Source: Hansfordia pulvinata
Taxonomy: Eukaryota > Ascomycota > Sordariomycetes > Xylariales
Length of the DNA stretch: 64,000 nucleotides
Reading direction: 5' to 3'
Assembly: GCA_006538405.1 (NCBI GenBank)
Contig: BJKQ01000009.1
Span: 1,684,001-1,748,000 of the forward strand
The translations under genes and the position numbers were made by a program. This document shows positions 10,826 to 22,153 of this stretch, piece by piece; the stretch's first letter is position 1; every line of letters starts with the position of its first letter. The notes under the pieces are model-generated. The model was not told the DNA's origin and searched no databases. It was given only the letters and a program-made list of their open reading frames with translations.

Positions 10826-13800
10826 CAAGGGGATGGGTTTGTACGGATGGTATCCTTCAACCATCGGTACACGGCCTCCAGGGGCGGGCACGCCGTCGCC
10901 CAACGTCGCGGGCTGTCGACCCGGGGGAGGGATGGTAGTACTCGTACGAGTCGACCCTGATATCACGTGGTTCTATTGCCAGAGATCCCCCCCTATTTCG
11001 GGCTTCTTTCGTTCTTTCCTTCCAGCCCACGCCTCATCGGCGGCTTTTGCCGGTGTACATCTTCGGATACAGTTGTAGGTCTCCAGGAAATTAATGAGCG
11101 AGCGCTGCCCATGCCATCGCATCCCTCGTGGCTATCCGTATTTCCACGCCGTCGCAGCCGCCCGGCGGAGGCCCCGGGTGAGGGCATCGCGTGGATGGAC
11201 GGGGCGAGCATGCGAGATGGCCGCGCGCGCGCCTCACTCCAGGCCAATGACGCCGATGACTGGTGCTGGAACTGCTGTGTCGTTGGGCGCGGCCCCCTCC
11301 TCCCCCCGTGTATGCGGTCGGCTGGAGAAGTTCAAGATTGCTGTGGACTCGGGGGCGCATGCGGGCGGCATGCGGGATGCCTACAAGGCGACGGACGGCG
11401 ACACCGCCTCGCCGTGTCGACGGAGGGGCCATTTCCCAGACGCACTCCTCCCGCTCGCCGCTGCATCCTGCCTGCATCGCCGACATGAACGGGGGAGATT
11501 TGTGTTGTGAATAATGTTCTTAATTTAGCAGCGCGTCACGGAGGGAGGGAGAGGCCGGGCGCGCGCGCCCAAGGGCCTATCATGCTGCAGATACGCGCAA
11601 TCGCGGAGACGACACAGACGGCTGGCGGCAGAGCAAACCTACGAGTACCTAACGGGCCTACCACGCCGCAGCACGGGGCCTGGTTGCGAGTATGCGATAG
11701 GAGAGCGTGCCATGGCGAGAGATTGGATGACTGCCGCTGACGGCTCTTGGGCTGGTCCATACCTATCCGTGCCTAACCACCCGGGATCTGATCCGCCTCG
11801 CGCCTCAGCAGTCGATTTTGACAGAATCCTTCCCGGGCCTTCCCCCCTGGCACCGCCCTGCAACGCCCTCAGCTGGGAGCGCGCTATCCGGCGGTTCTCT
11901 CTATGTTGTCGTCCGTCCGGGGCTGGCTGATGACGATGCTTCCGAATTGATGATGATGATGAGCCCGCGGATGACGGGGCCCAACGTGGGAGCCCCCCCA
12001 CCTACCTACCTGTATCATCCTGCCTGGCAGGCATTCCCTTCTCTCGCCCTTGGGCATCATCCAGGGCCCGGAGACATGAGGCCAAAATGTTGCTAGTAAA
12101 ATAAGGTCCCGCCAGCTTGGAGGGGAAGGGGGCCCGGGCCGAGCTGCAAGCTGCAAGGCTTGTGCGCCTGTGCGGGAAAAGTGGTGACCCGCCGGCCTCC
12201 CAATATTGGATTGGATGCACCAGCGGCAGCCAACATCTGGTGCCGATTGCTGCGCACATCGATCTGCTGTATTGTTCGCGGGCGATTCGTTTGTACTCGT
12301 AGGCCCATGTACGCGTACTCCGTACTCGTCGCTGAGGTTGTTAGACACGATGGACAGGTATCTACGTGCGGATTGCGTCCCGGCCGCTTGGGGCGCTGTC
12401 CGTCCTTCCATTGCACCATTCCCGTTGCGTTCTTCTTTTGTCTCGGTCGTCGGCCGCTGGAGTGGAGGTTATTGCCCCAGTCGAAGACTCGCCAGACCGT
12501 TCGGTAGAGACAGGCTTGGCTCGACTGGTGTCGGTCGATATGGTGCATCTCTGGACTTCTTTCTTTTCCCCTCCCTTTGCCCGGTAATTACCACCGTCGG
12601 TTATGTGCTGGCAAAAGCCATCCATCCATCCAGGGGGTATTCCTTGATGTACCCGGGTGCCCGTACCGGCCAAACAGCGTCCAGTACTCGTAGTGCTCGT
12701 AGTACCGTGGATACAGGTACATAAGGTAAGGTGTAGGTACATTGGTGAGGTACAAACAGCCGGCCTCCCGTTCTCCAAGGCACGACATGTCGCCCCGGCG
12801 GCGAATCTCGGACCCGTCCCGACTGCGGAAAACAGGTAATAAGATATCAGTCGAAGACGCCATGTTCCCCTCGACAGCACCAGTGAGCCGTCCAGCTTGT
12901 GCGATAGCCGCGTGCCCGGTAGGGCGGCCGAGGCGCCGTCTCTTCCGTTCTGGCCCGTCATCAACCCTGTCACGTCACCTCTCTTGTCATGTTACAAGAA
13001 GACAAACGCGCCCGTCCGGGTGTCAGGCTGGGCGGCGCAGCGCACGATTGGCCACGTCGGAGTGGCTTGGGCTCCAATGCTGGCTTGTGGCGTAAGCGGC
13101 GAGTCGCCGCCAACTACGAGTAAGCCTTTCTTTCTGTACGTTACCTGTAAGATCGTATGGACGGGTGGTGGTCTGCTGCTGTGGCACGAGATGCGCGCCA
13201 GACATGCTGCTCTCCGTGTGCTGTTTGTTGTAGGTCTATCGACTGGCCCGGCTGTGCTTGTTGATATTGATGACATGCTGCTATATGCATTTTAAGAGTC
13301 ACTGTTGTTGCCAGCTTGCCGCGAAGAACCCCCCCTCCCCTCCAAGCTTCACGCCGCCCTCCCTCGTCCCCATTCATCAGACCGCTGTGCGACCAACCCG
13401 TCCGGGACCCTGGCCCTGTCCGCTCGGCTGATGGATCACGGCCGGGGGAGGCTTCTTGCGGGCTGGCCAATGGCCGGCGTCCGCGACGTCGCCTCTCCCT
13501 TCCCCTCCCCCGCGGACCACGATCCTAATAAGCAACCTGAGACCACTTTGCGCGGGTGGGTGGGTGAGCATGCCACACTCTGCTCCGAACCCTGCCGACT
13601 GCCGCCCTGTCGCGTCGCACAAGACCGCCCGGTGTGAACATTGTTCATGACCGGGCCTGTACGAGTACTCCGTGTGCCCATCCATCATGCTCCTTCTCGT
13701 GAAGTGCCGGATGGTGAAGACTGGGTATTGCGGGTGCTCGTGCGGAGGCGGGGCGGGGCGACTCGGGACGGTGTTCGTTGCCTGATCCGGATCTTGGGTA

Positions 13801-16800
13801 TGTGTAGGTAGTCAGCCTCGGGGCACGACCAAGCAGCCCAGATACGGAAATCCTGTTGACGTCCGGGAGCCAGTGGTCCTATGGCGCGCGCTTTGGACAG
13901 GCCCAGGCCACAGTATGTTCACTGGCATTGCACACTGAGAGCACCCTATGAGCTCGGAGAGCCGCTTCCAAGGCACATCAAAAGGCCCCCCCTTGCTCCC
14001 CCGCTCCCCCTCACAGGGATCAATGTCCCGTGCCGCCCCGTGCAAAGGCATGGCGGTGGCATGATGTCTCGTCTCGTCTTATCGGGGGAGTGCATCCATA
14101 ACGAGACAACAAGAAGCAACGAGAAGCGCCTACATGTCAGCATCAAACGACCCGCACACGCAACAACCCCCAGGATATCTAGGTAGCTAGCCGTGGGCCC
14201 ATGCCCCCCCCCCCCAGAGACGGACGCCTCTTTGGGCAAGTAGTTTCATCCGTCGTGGCCGTGTGGCCCATGTTGGCTGCTCGTTTGTTCGCCCGCCCGC
14301 AGAAGGCGGTCCAAGCCATGGCGAGGCATTGGCCAATAGCATGGCGCCAATGCCACCTATAGCTTCAACACCCTATGATACACCCCCCGCCCTCCCTCGC
14401 TAGCAGGCCTGATGACTTGGCTTCGGCCCTACAAACGCGCCCCCCCCCCCTCGGGTGTACTCGTACGAGAATGAGGGGAGGGGGGGGGGGGGGTGTTTGG
14501 GCATAGCGGGCTGGACCATGCCTGGTAGTTCCCGGCTGTTGATCTGCTGCAAGCTCGCCCGATGAGCCTCGCGGCGGACAGACAGCGCACGCACACCAGA
14601 GGCGCGGCGTGACCAAGTCGGCCAAGAAACGGTGCCTCATCTGCACGAGTATTCACATGCGGCATCTGCAGGATGGACGGCATCGGTGTTGTCAACCGTC
14701 ATGTTTGTTTACTTGGACACGCATGTAAACAACAACGGGACGCGCTGCGGAGCGAGATGCTCGACTTTTACCCCGCCTTGACAGGGCCCATGCAGCAGGA
14801 CCTGGCCGTACGAGTATCGTGGTCTGGCCGTCCCCACCTGAGCTGGCTAGGCATGCCTGGCTGCTAGGGGGGTTCGTCTTCCCGCGCGCACACACAGACG
14901 ACTTGGGACTTTTGCCCCATGCGAATCAACACCACTACTCCGTACTCCCTCCATGCTCAAACCCCTCGGCGAGAAGGAGGGATAGAGAGATGGGGGGTAG
15001 AGAACGCCCCGATCCGGAAACCCGTTTGCCCGCACGGACAACGCGTCACGGCAAGTCTGCGTGCTACCCTAGCGTGAGAGCATGAATACTACCCGAGTTA
15101 GTTGAAACGGCGTGAACGGCTCCTCAGCTCCTCAGTGAGTGCGAGCGAGTACCGGGCTGTCCGGAGCAGGGGTGGTCTCGTAGCTGCGGCTTTCGAGCAG
15201 CACGAACGGCCCCTCGTGCCCCGGAGATCCACGGGCCAGCCATGATGGAATCCAGTGAAAACAAGTTGGTGGGTTCCTAGGCAGGTAGGTACGATACCTA
15301 CTAGTCTGCGTATCGCGGAGCACTGCACACCAGTAAACCGCGCCCAAGCGGCCCAGGACGCTTCGAAACCAAGCCCTTTCCTGGAAATCCTGCGTCGCCG
15401 AGCCAGTCTATCGTCCCAGGCTGGGCCCAGTCCCGGGCTGGAGGGAGAGGGGGGAGGCACAGAGAGGGAGATGGTGCCCCCCCCGGAAGAGTGCGGTGGA
15501 CAGGGGCATCCCGGCCCCTCCGAGAGCACGCAAGCCCGTGTTCCCCGTCCGCTTCCTGTCCTTGCTTCCAGAAACCCAAGCATGTCTTGTCCCCTTGCCC
15601 CTCCTAGCCCTGCCCCCAGTTGGTCCTCTTTCCACTCTGCACTCTGGAACGATCCGCGGGGAGCACGTCCCTTCCGTCCGGCGTCTCGCTCAGCTCAGCC
15701 TGCGGCCGTTTTCCAGAGGGGAAAAAGAAAGAAACAGGCACGCAGGTCCAGCTGGCTGTTGATCGTTAGCCTGAGCACGCGCCAGCCCAGCCGCTGGTTC
15801 CTCGTTTCAAAGCGTCTCATCAGAAACATTTGAAGAGCCGGCAGGTCCCCGAGCCCACAGCTGGCCAGAGCAGCACGCACCTCGCCCGTCGCATCAGCGT
15901 TGAGCTCCGACCCGTCGCAGGCGTGCAAAGTCGACCCCAACCGAGCGGGCGCACGGGGCGGAGCTCGGCCGATGGGTGGCAATGGGTCGAGGCCCTGCGC
16001 CCCTCCCATACGGGGTACAGTACTCGTTCCTCGAGAAAGGCTGCGGCGGCGCAGGTGAGAGCTACGGGCATCCGTATCTACGAGTGCACCCACCACCACG
16101 AAAGACAGATCCTCGGCCAACCAAGGCAGTCTACCGAGGAGGGGGGTCCCGCCAGGCTTGCCAGGGAAAACATGGGGGGACCCTGCAGAAAGCGGCTTGT
16201 CGGCGTTAGATCTGACCTAGCATCGGACTACGGGACAAGCTAAGCCAGAGTCCCCCCCCCGTCAGCTCTGGGTAGGCGATGACGAAGATGCCGCTACGAA
16301 CGAGGACGGCATTCTCTCTCTCACTGATGGCTCTGCTGCGCACTTGCGCATCTCTTTCCTGGTTGGCTTGGGCCCGCGTGCTGTTATCTGCACTATTTCG
16401 TGCGCGCGTGCACGTCGCCAAAGCAAGATTTCTGCCTGGGGCCCGGCGGAAGCCGCCGCGTGCACACGCGACGGGCTTCTCCGGTTGCGTGTGTGATCTG
16501 CGAGGGCTAACCAACCATCTTCGAGTACAGACTACAGTACAGTACTGTACGAGAGTCTGGCGGAGGAGAGGTGCCTCCGGAGCAGCCCTGCAAAGAAACC
16601 CAGCCGTGAGACACGCAATACGCTCCCTCGACCAGAGGCAGGCCCGCGATCCTCAACACTACAGATGCAAAAGGCCATGTGTGATATCACGCGGTGACGT
16701 GACTCGGGAACTTCTGCGTCTGAAGCTGGCCGGCGCGCAGGGATCCCACCCGGCCTCACTGGCTTGCACGCACGCAGCCGGGCTCGGCAGGCATCTCGAA

Positions 16801-17574
16801 TAACCCGCCCCCAGCGAGCCTCTTGCCCACCTTACCTGACGTACTCAAATCAGAGAGGATCTGGTGACAGCCTGGATCTTGGTCTCGCCCTGCGCGACCA
16901 GGATGGCGACAATGCCCGCACGAGGGCGGGAAAAGCGGCCCACGATCGAGCCGACTCCACAGCCCCCCCCGGCCCAGTGTGGCGTTTTCAAGGCCCATCG
17001 GCACCGCGTCCTCGGCGATCTAGGATCAAAGAACGGAGGGGGGAGGCTGTGTATACGAGTAGACCTCCGTTGCCCTCTTTTTCCCTGCCCATCTCTTCCT
17101 GTGGAGGGACAGCGATGGGCCATTAGCACCCGGCGGTGGCGGGCGGGATGATATCTCCTGCCCGTCTGGGGCGAGACTGGGGACTCGAGCGCTCAGGAAC
17201 CCAGCAAGCCCAAGTCCATGATGAGGAAGGCTGACGCGGGCCCTGCAGAAACGAACCGCAGTGTTGCATCCCGATATGGGCAGAGGGGCCACCAGCACGA
17301 GCACCACCAACGCCACGGAGGGAGGACGGTGGCGAGCAACTGCTGTCCTTTGCCTCCTGTTTGGTCCCCATCGCTCTCCCAAAGCGCGGGCAGGTCGTGG
17401 CGTCCCATCGCCCGTTTCGTCGTTCTGCAACAATGTCTCGCCGCGCCGACGGGGCGACGGTGTCTTGCCGAGGCAAGCCCCAGTCCGGGACCTGGGGGCC
17501 TACGAGTACTCGCACCGTACGCACGTAATCGCGCAGTCGCCTCGAGACAGCCAGCATGACGGCAGCCAGCCACA

Positions 17575-17576
<2 letters not shown>

Positions 17577-17606
<30 letters not shown>
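17577..17606. repeat. AGCC tetranucleotide microsatellite
   Basis: About seven and a half uninterrupted AGCC units in intergenic DNA. Confidence 0.85.
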
Positions 17607-17607
<1 letters not shown>

Positions 17608-17870
17608 ATTCTTTCGGCGAGATGCGCGAACAGGGTCGAGCCAAGGCAAGGGACCGCAAAGCAGGGAACGCAAGCGAGAGGCGCTGGCCATTGCCCCCCC
17701 GTTCCGCGTCCGGCTCCCCTCCACTGACAGGATGCCGTGTTGGCGATGGGCTCGTGGCGATGCCATCATTGGCTGCGAGGGCCCCGCGGCATCAGCGAAT
17801 TAGAAGCGCGTCTAGGGATGGAGACAGGCGCGTCGGCGCGTCTTGCGGGCTCTCGTAACTTGGTACGAGC

Positions 17871-17884
17871 GAGTACCGGTACTC
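17871..17884. repeat. 14-base perfect palindrome GAGTACCGGTACTC
   Basis: A perfect palindrome centred on CCGG, flanked on both sides by further GAGTAC/GTACTC half-sites (about 17864-17893). Confidence 0.75.
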
Positions 17885-19784
17885 ACGTACTCGTGGGCGC
17901 GGCTGGGTCGCGCCAACCAACCAAACGGGCTCTCCGAAAATAAACTTTCCTAGGGCCGTGTTTGGCGCAATTCCTGATGACTTACAAGAGCTAGTAGCCC
18001 TTGTTTCCCCAATGTCCTCCCAATGTCCTGCTACGAGGCACGGAAAGTCTTTTTTGGTGGTAATCTCATCACAACGTGCTGCGCCGCCATGCCCGCCTCT
18101 TCGTCTCCAATGGCGTTCTCGTACGAGTACCTCTCTCTTGTTGCGGAGGAGGCTCCCCTCTCGCGTCATGCCACGCGTGCGGTGTCGAAATGAGAGAGAG
18201 GCTGTTGCGGGCCAGGCCCACCGCCGGGGAAAAGCTCAAAGTTCCTTTGATGGGTACGCGATGCGACACGAGGGCCTTGTTCTCGCACGGGCTTCTCGGC
18301 CATGGATCGCTGCTCATGCCTTTTGTTTTTTGTTTGGTAACAAACTCTTACCAGATAGTCCGACTTGAAATGCCCTGTGACGCGGCTTGTCCCAGGCACA
18401 CGAGCCAGTGCGCACTCAACCTCCCGACCCAGACGGCCTGATGTCCCAGAACAGCAGCCTTCGAGAAGAATGACGGCGCTGCACGGCGTGGTTCCCCTTC
18501 TGAATCACGAGCTGGCCCCGTCCTCTCATTATACGCGCACACATTCGTACAACCTCGGCGGGGTCCGTCGAACTTCATCAGACTCCCTCAGGGACTCACG
18601 AGTACTCGTAGTATGGGCTAGGAGGCTCCGACGCTTATTATTAGCCCGACACCTTCCCCCATCTTGAGAGCATGTTGTTCGCCCAGCCAAAGCCGGTCGT
18701 CTGGCGCAGCGGCCCACCCTGGCCAGCCACAGTCATGATATGCACCGGCTTATAACGCGGCTCACTAGGCAAATGACACCAGAGCGGCCGTCACCGCGCC
18801 GCCAAATGGGCGACGCCGTCACAATGGGGCACCATGCCCAGGCCTGCTGCGAAATTCGCTTGCATTCGCTGCCGGGCTTACGTGGTGCTCTTATACCGTA
18901 TGGTTCCTCCCATGCGGATATTAATACTGCTTCTTGGTCAACAAGGGACGGGAGAGACATGAATGAGTCCCGTCCCAGCAGTTCGAGTACTGTACTCGCA
19001 GAAGGTTGCAGGCAGAATAAGCAAGCCATTCAATTCACAATTCCAATAACCTGGCTCACGCCAAAGAAGAGATATGGAGTGCCGCAATGGATAGAAGACA
19101 TGCCTCGGGGCGGATGTATCCTGATCTTCTTCAGCTACTTTGGAGTCGCCGCTTGAAACTGCAGATCGCGCCGCAAAGATAAGTACTGCAAGCCTCGATA
19201 GGTACCCTCGGTCGTCGTCTGGGCTTGAGCACAGTGTGCTCAGCGCGGCGTACTCGCGGCTAGCCAATCGCCGATGCCGAGCTTCTGACAGTGCTTCGAG
19301 CGCCCATGAATCATGCCCGCACTGTATCTGCCCCGCCTTTTCTCATCCAACGTCAATTTGTGAATTTGCTCTGCTTGGCCCGTGTGCGACGGCTTCATCT
19401 ACCGACTTGCGTTAACGAGGCCGATCCTCACGAACAACACCTCATTTGCCCGGTGGGCCTCCATCTTGACAAGCGGAGCTGCGTCCCATCAGCGTCGGAA
19501 CCCGTCTGCCTAACCTTGGCCCGGCCTTGCTGCCAGGATTCCCCCTTCCGCCTTGTGCTGTGCTGAGCCGAGCCTTGCACAAGCAAGCATCCCGTCACAC
19601 CAGCCTGTGCCAGACTGTTCATCTGAGCCACAACGCACAAATCACTGGCATACGCACTTTGACTTGGACCAGCTTGTACCCTTCGCAAGTCATCAGCTCC
19701 GCCGGGCTGACGATACCTGCCTCGTCCCGTCTCCGCGAGTAAGCCGGTCCGCCGTTCGTAATCTCCGGCCACGCCCCCGCCACC

Positions 19785-22153
19785 ATGGATGCCGATATCA
19801 GAGCCGTGATCCCGGACATCGACCCGGTCGTGTCCGAGTACTCGGTCGGCTACCTCCGCCACGCCTCCACCACCTGGGCCGGCGACGACGAGTCGGCCGA
19901 CCTGTCGCCCCTGGCCGAGGCCGGCGCCGCCATCACCGAGTTGCTGCTGTCGGCCTCGGGCAACGCCGGCGGCACTGATGCCAACCAGGACAAGATCCGG
20001 TCCCTCGTCTCCAAGTGGGTGGACAAGTACGAGGCGGCCAACGGCGGCGAGCGCCGCCAGCACTCGGCCGTCCGCCGGCTCGACCAGGCCATCCAGGTCG
20101 GCTCGCAGCGCAACGTCTCGTCCACGCTCGCCGTCGCCACCGGCAGCATCGACCTCGAGTCGGCCAACACGCGCAAGGTCGAGTCCAAGGTCGACCGCAA
20201 GAAGCTCGAGAAGGCCGAGCGCAAGATCGCCGCCAAGCAGCACAAGAAGACTTTCAAGACGGTCGAGTACGAGGCCTCTCGTCTCCTCGACGAGCCCGAG
20301 GACACGCGCAGCTACGAGGAGTTCTACATGGCCGTCAACCCCCTGCAGCTCGGCGGCGCCGGCGGCAACAAGACCAAGGACATCAAGATGGAGAACTGCG
20401 ACGTCAGCATCGGCGGCCTGCGCATCTTGACCGACACCGACCTGACGCTGGCCTACGGCCACCGCTACGGCCTGGTTGGTCACAACGGTGTCGGTAAATC
20501 CACCCTTCTCAGGGCCTTGTCGAGGAGAGAAGTGGCCATCCCCACGCACATCTCGATTCTTCACGTCGAGCAGGAGGTGAGTGATGCCCCTCGTTCCGAG
20601 TTGGCATCGGAGGCTGACCATCTTATCCACAGATCTCTGGAGACGATACACCGGCAATACAAGCTGTGTTGGACGCTGACGTCTGGCGCAAGGTTCTGCT
20701 CAAGGAGCAGGGAGTAAGTTGTGCTTGAACCTCCCGTCTCCCAAGGCACGGTGCTGACCCCAAGCAGGAACTTATCGAGAAGCTGGCAACAATCGAGTCG
20801 CAGCGCTCTTCCATGGCGGATACGTCTGCCGATGCGGCTAAACTTGATCGGGACCGTGAGACTCTGGACACCAAGCTTGGTGACATCCAGTCGAAGCTGT
20901 CCGAAATGGAGTCTGACAAGGCCGAGTCGAGGGCAGCCAGTATTCTTGCTGGTCTTGGTTTCTCCCCTGAACGACAGCAGTTCGCCACCAAGACCTTCTC
21001 CGGTGGTTGGCGTATGCGTCTGGCTCTCGCCAGAGCTCTTTTCTGCGAGCCCGACCTGCTGCTTCTCGACGAACCGTCCAACATGTTGGACGTCCCCTCC
21101 ATCACGTTCCTTTCCAACTACCTCCTCACCTATCCCAGTACCGTCTTGGTCGTCAGTCACGACAGAGCCTTCCTTAACGAGGTTGCCACAGACATCATCC
21201 ACCAACACTCGGAGCGCCTGGACTACTACCGTGGCGCCAACTTCGAGTCGTTCAACGCGACGAGGGAGGAGCGCAAGAAGACGGCCAAGAGGGAGTACGA
21301 GAACAACGTGGCGGCGCGCGCCCATCTGCAAGCCTTCATTGACAAGTTCCGCTACAACGCCGGCAAGGCTGCCGAGGCGCAGTCACGCATCAAGAAGCTG
21401 GAGCGTATGCCCATTCTCACGCCGCCCGAAGCCGAGTACAGCGTCAGCTTCCGGTTCCCCGAGGTCGAGAAGATGTCGCCCCCGATCGTCCAGATGTCGG
21501 GTGTCAGCTTTGGCTACACCAAGGAGATGCCGCTGCTGAAGGACATCGACTTGGACGTCCAGCTGGACTCGCGAATCGGCATCGTGGGACCCAACGGAGC
21601 TGGTAAGACGACCATCCTGAAGCTCCTCATTGGCAAGTTGAGTGCGACCAAGGGTCTCATCTCGCAGAACCCGCGCCTGCGCATCGGCTTCTTTGCGCAG
21701 CACCACGTCGACGCGCTCGACCTGACCACGAGCGCCGTCACCTTCATGGCCCGCGAGTACCCCGGCCGCACCGACGAGGAATACCGCCGGCAGCTGGGCG
21801 CGTTCGGCATCACGGGCACGACTGGCCTGCAGAAGATGGGCCTGTTGTCGGGAGGTCAGAAGTCGCGTGTGGCGTTTGCGTGCCTGGCCCTGACGCAGCC
21901 GCACATCCTGGTCCTCGACGAGCCGTCCAACCATCTCGATATCGAGGCCATGGACGCGCTCGCCACGGCGCTCCGGGAGTTCCAGGGCGGCGTCCTCATG
22001 GTTTCCCACGACGTGACCATGCTGCAGACCGTCTGCACCAGCCTATGGGTGTGCGAGAACGGCACCGTCTGGAAGTTCCCCGGCGACGTGCAGGCGTACA
22101 AGAAGAGAATCGCGCAGCAGGCGGACGAGTCCGGCGTGGTCAAGGCGCATTAA
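19785..22153 (+). CDS. GCN20: ABC-F ATPase, GCN20 orthologue
   Basis: There are three exons: 19785-20576, 20633-20713 and 20768-22153, with two short GT-AG introns and a 752-residue product, about the length of yeast Gcn20. An N-terminal region of about 200 residues precedes two ABC domains. Domain 1 has Walker A GHNGVGKST (about 230), signature FSGGWRMR (about 367) and Walker B LLLLDEPSN (about 387). Domain 2 has Walker A GPNGAGKTT (about 565), signature LLSGGQKSR (about 650) and Walker B ILVLDEPSNHLD (about 672). No membrane segments are present, as expected for ABC-F. Family knowledge: with Gcn1 on ribosomes it helps deliver uncharged tRNA to the kinase Gcn2, switching on general amino-acid control. 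The exon 2 junctions preserve the reading frame and the linker sequence. Frames on the opposite strand are shadows of its GC-rich codons. Confidence 0.96.

Larger units (their letters stand above)
6556..18608. repeat. Dispersed palindromic decamers CGAGTACTCG and CTCGTACGAG (left group)
   Basis: Exact CGAGTACTCG occurs at 6556-6565, 8050-8059, 9524-9533, 17503-17512 and 18599-18608. The related palindrome CTCGTACGAG occurs at 10941-10950, 14460-14469 and 18118-18127. Many partial copies (TACGAGT or ACTCGTA) lie between them. Each is its own reverse complement, and several are extended by A/T to 12 bases. Others are at 25155, 28943, 31338 and 51110, and one lies in coding sequence at 19836. 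They are short and dispersed, with no surrounding conserved element visible. Confidence 0.8.
5663..19784. other. 14-kb region without a recognisable gene
   Basis: The first kilobase presumably holds the promoter and leader of the minus-strand gene ending at 2152, and the last 0.6 kb the leader of GCN20. Open frames between are short or of random-looking Arg/Ala/Pro/Ser composition, without introns, motifs or family resemblance. The DNA is GC-rich and does not look RIP-mutated. It carries many GTAC-centred palindromes (see repeat entries), C and G runs (14207, 14437, 14480-14493), an AGCC tandem array and a GGTA array. Non-coding RNAs cannot be excluded. Confidence 0.6.

Noticed and set aside
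19428..20657. Long minus-strand frame opposite GCN20
   Set aside because: It is a shadow of the strongly biased third-position G/C in the GCN20 exon and runs across its start and first intron.
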